Below are positions 44,065 through 49,868 of a stretch of DNA of 49,868 nt, one piece after another. The DNA is from an uncultured Bacteroidales bacterium (GTDB taxonomy: Bacteria > Bacteroidota > Bacteroidia > Bacteroidales > Paludibacteraceae): assembly GCA_900316845.1 (NCBI GenBank), contig ONEG01000020.1, forward strand, positions 1 through 49,868, read 5' to 3'. How positions within the stretch are numbered: the stretch's first letter is position 1; each line of letters opens with the position of its first letter. A model generated the notes under the pieces. It was not told the origin of the DNA, did no database searches, and saw nothing but the letters and a program-made list of their open reading frames with translations. The position numbers and the translations under genes were made by a program.

Positions 44065-44409
44065 ATGGAAACATTAAGTATTCCTTCTGAGAAAAAACAT
44101 TTTGACTTAACAACGCCAGCCGGAAAAAGTACAGCCCTTGGTTTCATCGTGGGAGCTGGTGGTGTAATTCTAATTACCGGTCTTAGTATTTGGTTAAACA
44201 AACATCTAAAACTCACTAAAGAGTCGAGTAAGACAATAACGGATATTATTGCAGCAGGTAAACATCATAATGTCGCGGAAATGGATGTGACCATTGAAAA
44301 TACGGCGGGTATTCAATGTAACATTCCCAATGAAAGTATTGATGATATGAAAATCAAAGCAACTGTCGGGTGTGATAATAAAATCACATTGCACGTTAAA
44401 TATAAATAA
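44065..44409 (+). CDS. Unknown single-pass membrane protein
   Basis: A 114-residue protein I do not recognise. The N-terminal 20 residues are polar, and a hydrophobic helix GFIVGAGGVILITGLSIWL spans about 27-45. A soluble part of about 65 residues follows (MDVTIENTAGIQCNIPNES, VGCDNKITLHVKYK) with beta-strand-like alternation and two Cys. Topology is probably N-in with the small beta domain outside. It lies 25 bp before the BspA-like gene in the same direction, so it may share its transcript. Base composition is as AT-rich as that gene. Confidence 0.55.
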   Translation: METLSIPSEKKHFDLTTPAGKSTALGFIVGAGGVILITGLSIWLNKHLKLTKESSKTITDIIAAGKHHNVAEMDVTIENTAGIQCNIPNESIDDMKIKATVGCDNKITLHVKYK

Positions 44410-44434
44410 TGTACAATTTTAAAAATTTTATACA

Positions 44435-47400
44435 ATGAAAAAGTTGATCTTATCTTGCTTTTTGTCAGCATTATGTCTGACAACTGCTTTTGCTGTGGAC
44501 TATTCTGGTACTTGCGGCGAAAATCTAACTTGGGTATATGACCAAGAATCATGTGTATTAACAATTAGTGGTACAGGGCCTATGGACGATTATGATACAC
44601 AATCCCGCCCTTGGTCTTCAAGTATCACCGACAAAGCGAAATCATTAGTCATAAGGGAGGGAGTAACAACTATTGGTAAAGAAGCATTCAAGCAATTCTA
44701 CAAACTTCAAAGCATATCTATTCCTACTTCTTTGCAAAGTATTGGAGATAAGGCATTTTATAGCAGTGAGCACATAATACTATCGGAGCTTACAGGTAAT
44801 TATTCAATAGGAGAATATGTTTTCCATTGGAATAGAGAAATAACAAGTTTAACTATATCTGGCAATATTAAAATAGGACGATACGCTTTTCAAGGGTGCA
44901 GAAATTTGCAGTCATTAATTATACATGATAGTGTAATGATCGAAGGTGATAATGCTTTTGATTCTTGTGACAGATTAAAAAATGTTACGATAGGTGGTAA
45001 TGTCAAATTGTTTGGAAGAAACATTTTTGACGCTTGTGATAGTCTATCTACTGTTCAAATACAAGAAGGAATAAAAATACTACCCACAGGTTTGTTTTAC
45101 CGTTGTACGCAATTATCAAATGTCATGCTGCCTTCCTCTTTGGATACTATTCGTGATAAGGCTTTTCAAGAATGTGATTCACTAAAAAGTATTAATCTCC
45201 CTAATAATCTAAAATATTTAGGAGATTATTCCTTTGCTTGGAGCGGAATACAGTCAATTACTTTGCCTCTAAACACTACTGCAAACAGTATGTCTATATT
45301 CTTTGGTTGTAATAACTTAGAAACAGCTATAGTGTATGGAAGAAATCAGACTTATAATAATTTGTTTCACAATTGTCCAAACCTTCATACATTGTATTGG
45401 CATGTCAAAGAAGCAAATAGCCCTCAGGATCCTATAGGAACAGGACATAAAATAAAACAAGTGTTTTTCGGAGAAGAGGTGGAATTAATTCCGTCCAAGA
45501 TGTGCAATGCGTTTACAAATTTAGAATATGCGGAGATCCAAAAAAATGTAGAAAGAATTGGAGCATATGCTTTTCAAAATTGTCCGAAGTTAAAGAAAAT
45601 AAGAAGTTATGTGACCACACCACCTTGGATTGGATTGTTTGGTTTTTTTATGACTTCCAATGTGGATTCTGTAGTAGTTCCGTGTAATAGTGTTGAGGCA
45701 TATCAAAATGCAAATTTCTCTAATGCCTACGGTTGGGGGAGTATGAATATCGTCGGAGATGAAAATTGTGAGACAACCACTTATACCGTATCCGTTTCTT
45801 CTGCGAATACTTCAATGGGCACCGTTTCTGGTGGTGGGACATATGAGGAAGGAGCAACAGCAACGGTTACAGCAACACCGAAAAGCGGTTATAAGTTTAC
45901 CAAGTGGAGTAATGGCAGCACGGCTAATCCATACACATTTACGGTAACAAGTGATGTTTCACTTACAGCCTATTTTGAACAATCTAGTACACCGCAGCCT
46001 GAAAGTTCTACATTCTGGAATATGAGCGATGCTGCATTTAACTCTCTTGGCACTATCAATTCTAACAAAACGATTAACGGCTTGACCATTTATGCCACTA
46101 GTTCTAAAAATGTAGTGATTGATGAAAGTGCCCAAGAGATAGATGGCTTGTCCTTTACCCACCGCCTCAAATTCGGAGGAACCGGTTCCAGCGATGCACG
46201 TTGTCTTTCATTCCATGTGGACGGAGATTGCGATATAGATGTTTATTTAATGTCCGCTTCCGGAAGTGCAGACCGTACGCTTAATGTAGATAAAGGCAGT
46301 TTTGGAAATACAATTCAACAAATTCCGGCATATGGAAGCACTATCTCCGAAGGAAATGTACACTATGCAGGTGGTGCAACTACAATATATCTATATTCTC
46401 CAAGTAGCGGAGTAAATATCTATGCAATCCGTGTGACTTCAAACAGCACGCATGAAACAACCACCTATACCATCTCCGTTTCATCTGCCAATAATTCGAT
46501 GGGTACCATTTCAGGAGGAGGCACATACGAAGAAGGACAGACAGCAACCGTAACAGCCATACCAAAGAGCGGATATAAATTCACACGCTGGAGCAATGGG
46601 AGTACTGCTAATCCGTACTCGTTTACGGTAACAAGTGATGTTTCGCTTACTGCTTATTTTGAACAATCAACAACACCACAATCGGAGTCCAAGTTCTGGA
46701 ATATAAGCGACGCTGTGTTTAACTCTCTCGGCACAATCACATCTCAAACGACAATCAATGGTTTAACTATTCATGCCACGGCTAACAAACCGATAGTGGT
46801 AGATGCCGACGCACGAGAAATAAATGGTTATTCTTTCACTCACCGACTCAAGTTTGGTGGAACAGGAGTAAATGATGCACGAATGCTTTCCTTTAGAGTG
46901 GATGGTGATTGTGATATTGATATTTATTTAATGTCCGCTTCCGGAAGTGCAGATCGCACGCTTAATGTAGATAAAGGCAGTTTTGGAAATACAATTCAAC
47001 AAATTCCGGCATATGGAAGCACTATCTCCGAAGGAAATGTACACTATGCAGGTGGAGCAACGACAATCTATCTATATTCTCCGAGTAGCGGAGTAAATAT
47101 CTACGCCATTCAGGTTTCTTATGGCTCCACACCAACGCCGACAGAACCAATTACGGTAACATGCGCAGAGGCTGCACAAATAGCATCTTCTTTGTCTCAT
47201 AATACCCAAACATCCGAAACATATATTGTAACCGGATATATTACAGAAACCGATGGTGTTGTTTCGCGAGGACAACAGGTATTCTGGATGGCAGATACCC
47301 AAAATGGCGGTAAGGTATTCGAGAGTTATTGGGGTAATGTGACAGAAAAAATGCTTGTGGGAGACAAAGTATCAGTAGAAGGAAAGATTATGAGATACAA

Positions 47401-48256
47401 CTCAACCTATGAAATTAAGAATGGAGACGTGACCTTAATAGAAAGAGATAGTCCAGCACAATCATTCACCGTCACCGTTTCATCTGCCAATAGTTCGATG
47501 GGTACCGTTTCAGGAGGAGGCACATACGAAGAAGGACAGACAGCAACCGTTACAGCCACACCAAAGAGCGGCTATAAGTTTACACGCTGGAGCAATGGTA
47601 GTACAGCTAATCCTTATTCGTTTACGGTAACAAGTGATGTTTCGCTTACTGCTTATTTTGAACAATCAACAACACCGCAATCAGAATCTAAGTTCTGGAA
47701 TATAAGTGATGCTGTGTTTAACTCTCTCGGCACAATCACATCTCAAACGACAATCAATGGTTTAACTATTCATGCCACGGCTAACAAACCGATAGTGGTA
47801 GATGCTGACGCACGCGAAATAAATGGTTATTCTTTCACTCACCGACTCAAGTTCGGTGGAACAGGAGCAAGTAACGCACGAATGCTTTCCTTTAGAGTGG
47901 ATGGAGATTGCGATATTGATATTTATTTAATGTCCGCTTCCGGAAGTGCAGACCGTACACTTAATGTAGATAAAGGCAGTTTTGGAAATACAATTCAACA
48001 TATTCCGGCATATGGAAGCACTATCTCCGAAGGAAATGTACACTATGCAGGTGGAGCAACGACAATCTATCTATATTCTCCCAGCAGTGGTGTAAATATC
48101 TATGCAATCCGTGTAACATATGGAGGAAAAGAGACAGGAATTGACGACTTATATGTACAACCTCAAGAGGAAGCAAGCAAAATCCTTCATAACGGTCAAA
48201 TCTTCATCCTCCGTGGGAAGAAGGTTTACAATGCGCAAGGCGCGCTGGTAAAGTGA
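44435..48256 (+). CDS. BspA-like leucine-rich-repeat surface protein with T9SS tail
   Basis: A 1273-residue secreted protein. Residues 1-20 are a signal peptide (ending TAFA-VD), and SGTCGENLTWVYD at 24-36 is the usual BspA start. About 60-440 are BspA-type leucine-rich repeats (IGKEAFKQFYKLQSISIPTSL pattern). Then come three InlB-like B repeats (449-515, 676-744, 1011-1077), each followed by a beta-sandwich unit beginning FWN(M/I)SDA (527-668, 753-894, 1086-1227). An OB-fold-like domain (903-1003, VTCAEAAQIASSL... RGQQVFWMADTQNGG) sits between the second and third unit. The end KILHNGQIFILRGKKVYNAQGALVK is a T9SS sorting tail. It is probably outer-membrane attached or released and used in adhesion. 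The LRR part is far more AT-rich than the nucleotide cluster. Confidence 0.88.
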   Translation: MKKLILSCFLSALCLTTAFAVDYSGTCGENLTWVYDQESCVLTISGTGPMDDYDTQSRPWSSSITDKAKSLVIREGVTTIGKEAFKQFYKLQSISIPTSLQSIGDKAFYSSEHIILSELTGNYSIGEYVFHWNREITSLTISGNIKIGRYAFQGCRNLQSLIIHDSVMIEGDNAFDSCDRLKNVTIGGNVKLFGRNIFDACDSLSTVQIQEGIKILPTGLFYRCTQLSNVMLPSSLDTIRDKAFQECDSLKSINLPNNLKYLGDYSFAWSGIQSITLPLNTTANSMSIFFGCNNLETAIVYGRNQTYNNLFHNCPNLHTLYWHVKEANSPQDPIGTGHKIKQVFFGEEVELIPSKMCNAFTNLEYAEIQKNVERIGAYAFQNCPKLKKIRSYVTTPPWIGLFGFFMTSNVDSVVVPCNSVEAYQNANFSNAYGWGSMNIVGDENCETTTYTVSVSSANTSMGTVSGGGTYEEGATATVTATPKSGYKFTKWSNGSTANPYTFTVTSDVSLTAYFEQSSTPQPESSTFWNMSDAAFNSLGTINSNKTINGLTIYATSSKNVVIDESAQEIDGLSFTHRLKFGGTGSSDARCLSFHVDGDCDIDVYLMSASGSADRTLNVDKGSFGNTIQQIPAYGSTISEGNVHYAGGATTIYLYSPSSGVNIYAIRVTSNSTHETTTYTISVSSANNSMGTISGGGTYEEGQTATVTAIPKSGYKFTRWSNGSTANPYSFTVTSDVSLTAYFEQSTTPQSESKFWNISDAVFNSLGTITSQTTINGLTIHATANKPIVVDADAREINGYSFTHRLKFGGTGVNDARMLSFRVDGDCDIDIYLMSASGSADRTLNVDKGSFGNTIQQIPAYGSTISEGNVHYAGGATTIYLYSPSSGVNIYAIQVSYGSTPTPTEPITVTCAEAAQIASSLSHNTQTSETYIVTGYITETDGVVSRGQQVFWMADTQNGGKVFESYWGNVTEKMLVGDKVSVEGKIMRYNSTYEIKNGDVTLIERDSPAQSFTVTVSSANSSMGTVSGGGTYEEGQTATVTATPKSGYKFTRWSNGSTANPYSFTVTSDVSLTAYFEQSTTPQSESKFWNISDAVFNSLGTITSQTTINGLTIHATANKPIVVDADAREINGYSFTHRLKFGGTGASNARMLSFRVDGDCDIDIYLMSASGSADRTLNVDKGSFGNTIQHIPAYGSTISEGNVHYAGGATTIYLYSPSSGVNIYAIRVTYGGKETGIDDLYVQPQEEASKILHNGQIFILRGKKVYNAQGALVK
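46460..48115 (+). repeat. Near-identical long internal repeats in the surface protein
   Basis: The composite unit (B repeat plus beta-sandwich) at 46460-47116 recurs at 47465-48115. The FWNISDA parts are offset by exactly 999 bp and differ at few bases. A more diverged copy is at 45779-46438, but the part from YLMSASGSADRTL to the end is nearly identical even at silent positions in all three. Confidence 0.85.
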
Positions 48257-48291
48257 CCAAGAAACTAAGTACCAAGTACAAAGGAACAAAG

Positions 48292-48314
48292 CGGGCGGCT
48301 CAGTGAGTCGCCCG
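48292..48314 (+). terminator. Hairpin after the surface-protein gene
   Basis: CGGGCGGCTC (48292-48301) pairs with GAGTCGCCCG (48305-48314), 9 pairs plus one G-U, loop AGT. It is followed by a T-rich but interrupted tail TGTGTTGTATT. Confidence 0.65.
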
Positions 48315-48330
48315 TGTGTTGTATTAATAG

Positions 48331-48388
48331 TAAATATACTTTAGATTTTTGCCAAAAACACATAAAATATTAAATATACTTTAGATTT
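48331..48388. repeat. 18-bp direct repeat before the ATPase promoter
   Basis: TAAATATACTTTAGATTT occurs at 48331-48348 and 48371-48388, exactly 40 bp apart, and the second copy ends 13 bp before the -33 TTG. Position and phasing suggest operator sites. Confidence 0.7.
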
Positions 48389-48401
48389 CTTGCAAGATAA
48401 T

Positions 48402-48432
48402 TTGCATATATCAACAAAAAGTTGTACCTTTG
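48402..48432 (+). promoter_or_regulatory. Promoter of the ATPase gene
   Basis: TTG at 48402-48404, 20 nt, TACCTTTG at 48425-48432; the ATG follows 23 bp later. Confidence 0.75.
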
Positions 48433-48455
48433 CAGCGATTTTTAAAAAAAGTACT

Positions 48456-49667
48456 ATGGAAGAACTATTACACAGAGAGTACTACACGCAAGCAATCGCT
48501 CAATGGCTCGGCAAACAAATCATCATCGTTCTTACGGGGCAACGCCGGGTGGGAAAGAGTATGTGTCTGCGTTTATTGGCGCAAGAGAAGCAGACAGATC
48601 CCAATGTGAATATCATCTATATTGACAAGGAAGATGCTGCGTTTGATGCAATCACCACGCATGAGGAGTTAAACGCGTACCTATCCGCTCATATCGCGCA
48701 AGGCAAACACAACTATATCCTCATAGACGAGATACAAGATATTTTAGGGTTCGAGCATTCGTTGCGGAGTTGGATCAAACAGCCAGAAACGGATGTGGTA
48801 ATAACCGGCAGTAATGCAAAGATGCTCAGTAGCGAATTGTCCACACTGCTGGCTGCACGGTATATTGAGATACCTATTCACGCGCTCAGTTATACCGAGT
48901 TCCTCTATTTTCATCAGTTGCAGGACAGCGATGAAGCCTTGGAGAAATACCTGCTCTGGGGCGGTCTGCCGTACTTGCGGCTTATCGGTCTGGAACATAC
49001 GGAGCAGATAAAGAACTATATCCAAAGCGTTTATGACACCGTAGTGCTGAAAGATATTGTGCAGCGCGAACAGATACGGAATGTTACTTCGTTTATCAAT
49101 CTCAGCCGTTTTGTGAGCGATACTATCGGCAAGTTGGTTTCTCCTAACTCGATCATGAAATACCTTCGTTCGCAGGGAGAGAATCTTTCTTCGGTTATTA
49201 TTCAGAATTATCTCAAATACCTTTGCAATGCGTATCTGACCTATCGGGTTCAGCGGTACGACATTCATGGCAAACAACTGTTAGAGAGCAATGACAAGTA
49301 CTATTTCGAGGACTTGGGAATACGCAACAAACTTGTCCGTACGCGCCAAACGAATGATATTGAGAAGCGGATTGAGAATGCCGTGTATCTGCATCTTCTC
49401 AGACTTGGTTATACCGTGCATGTCGGGCAGTTGCGAAATGCTGAGATTGATTTTGTGGCAGAGAAAGGAGAAGAGACCATATATATACAAGTTGCCTATT
49501 TGATAGCTGACGAAGAGACCGAGAAGAGAGAGTTTGGAAATCTGCAAGCTATCAAAAACAACCACCCGAAGATGGTTATTTCAATGAATCCGCTCAATTC
49601 TATTTCTGATGTGGAGGGTATAAAACACATTCATTTGCGTCATTTTCTGGGCATGAATAAGTTATAA
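48456..49667 (+). CDS. AAA-type ATPase with DUF4143 domain
   Basis: A 403-residue protein of a large family of Bacteroidetes ATPases. Walker A GQRRVGKS is at 28-35 and Walker B YILIDEIQ with D91/E92. TGSNAKMLSSEL is sensor-like. The middle holds LSYTEFLYFH and LLWGGLPYL, then the DUF4143 part. The C-terminus has RNAEIDFVAEKGEETIYIQVAY, which resembles the E-x-D ... (Q/K)V core of PD-(D/E)XK nuclease folds, though activity cannot be judged. The physiological role of the family is unknown. It has its own promoter and an 18-bp direct repeat upstream. The ATG at 48456 is used; an in-frame extension to 48390 would include the promoter. Confidence 0.85.
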   Translation: MEELLHREYYTQAIAQWLGKQIIIVLTGQRRVGKSMCLRLLAQEKQTDPNVNIIYIDKEDAAFDAITTHEELNAYLSAHIAQGKHNYILIDEIQDILGFEHSLRSWIKQPETDVVITGSNAKMLSSELSTLLAARYIEIPIHALSYTEFLYFHQLQDSDEALEKYLLWGGLPYLRLIGLEHTEQIKNYIQSVYDTVVLKDIVQREQIRNVTSFINLSRFVSDTIGKLVSPNSIMKYLRSQGENLSSVIIQNYLKYLCNAYLTYRVQRYDIHGKQLLESNDKYYFEDLGIRNKLVRTRQTNDIEKRIENAVYLHLLRLGYTVHVGQLRNAEIDFVAEKGEETIYIQVAYLIADEETEKREFGNLQAIKNNHPKMVISMNPLNSISDVEGIKHIHLRHFLGMNKL

Positions 49668-49738
49668 GCCGTAACGGTCAGATCTTCATTCTCCGCGGAG
49701 ACAAGACTCACACCCTCACGGGACAAGAATTAAGATAG
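49661..49738 (+). pseudogene. Orphan T9SS C-terminal sorting tail
   Basis: In a frame different from the ATPase and overlapping its last codons, the sequence reads VISRNGQIFILRGDKTHTLTGQELR and stops at 49736-49738. This is a typical Bacteroidales T9SS tail (compare HNGQIFILRGKKVYNAQG at the end of the surface protein). An in-frame TAA at 49658 precedes it, so no cargo protein is attached. It looks like the remaining end of a secreted-protein gene displaced by the ATPase gene. Confidence 0.7.
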
Positions 49739-49806
49739 CATCGATCATATATGGGCGATTAAGATTCTTTTTCTCGATAACCCGATAACTCGATCTATCG
49801 GAACTC

Positions 49807-49840
49807 CTGCCTGCTCAACAATCCGAGCAGGCAGTTTTTT
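49807..49840 (+). terminator. Strong rho-independent terminator
   Basis: CTGCCTGCTC (49807-49816) pairs perfectly with GAGCAGGCAG (49825-49834), loop AACAATCC, followed by TTTTTT. It would end the ATPase transcript or that of the lost cargo gene. Confidence 0.85.
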
Positions 49841-49868
49841 CTTTCTCAGGTTCTTCTTTCTTGGTAGT

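Noticed and set aside
1..49868. tRNA or rRNA genes
   Set aside because: No cloverleaf with CCA-end context and no rRNA-like sequence was seen on either strand by eye.

Overview
The window looks like chromosome from a member of the Bacteroidota, most likely order Bacteroidales. The evidence is eight promoters of the Bacteroidetes type (TTG, exactly 20 nt, then TAnnTTTG), genes that start without Shine-Dalgarno sequences, a BspA-like surface protein ending in a type IX secretion (T9SS) tail, a second orphan T9SS tail, a smalltalk-type lipopeptide, a VirE/DUF3874 protein and the Bacteroidetes-type UmuC, KilA-N and DUF4143 proteins. Genus or species cannot be read from the sequence.

Layout. (1) 1-2.4 kb is an accessory island. 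It holds the C-terminus of a VirE-like protein, a dense block of iteron-like repeats, four small proteins that appear to share one fold, a small lipoprotein, a terminator and a cluster of nested hairpins. (2) 2.6-7.7 kb carries gdhA, a large protein with two receiver-like domains joined to a PEP-synthase ATP-grasp domain, and a SIMPL-domain protein. (3) 7.7-11.5 kb, minus strand, is lepA-umuC-SDR, back to back with the next unit across a divergent promoter pair. (4) 11.8-41.4 kb is one co-directional run of 22 genes: pyrC-K-D-F-E-B, guaB-guaA, purE-L-M-H-D-folD, purT-purB-purA, carA-carB, purC, a purF-like gene, an aspartate aminotransferase and an FNT-type membrane protein. It encodes complete UMP synthesis and nearly all of IMP/AMP/GMP synthesis; purK and a PurF with an active glutaminase are not seen. 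The aminotransferase and gdhA could supply the aspartate and glutamate nitrogen donors. (5) 41.4-49.9 kb is an AT-rich accessory region. It holds two toxin-antitoxin-like modules that share a duplicated promoter and have each lost one partner, a KilA-N gene between two copies of a 66-bp terminator/promoter repeat, a roughly 200-nt rod-shaped RNA candidate resembling 6S RNA, the large BspA-like surface protein, an AAA/DUF4143 ATPase and an orphan T9SS tail.

Most notable observations: short tandem repeats with 7-, 8- or 11-nt units sit against many start codons, often with the start codon inside the last unit; PyrB carries a C-terminal PyrI-type zinc ribbon but no allosteric domain; the PurF-like enzyme has Ala where the glutaminase Cys should be; a 24-nt dispersed repeat has become part of the N-terminus of PurA; and the iteron block with the adjacent small-protein array at the left end. 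All calls come from reading the sequence; no database search was made.
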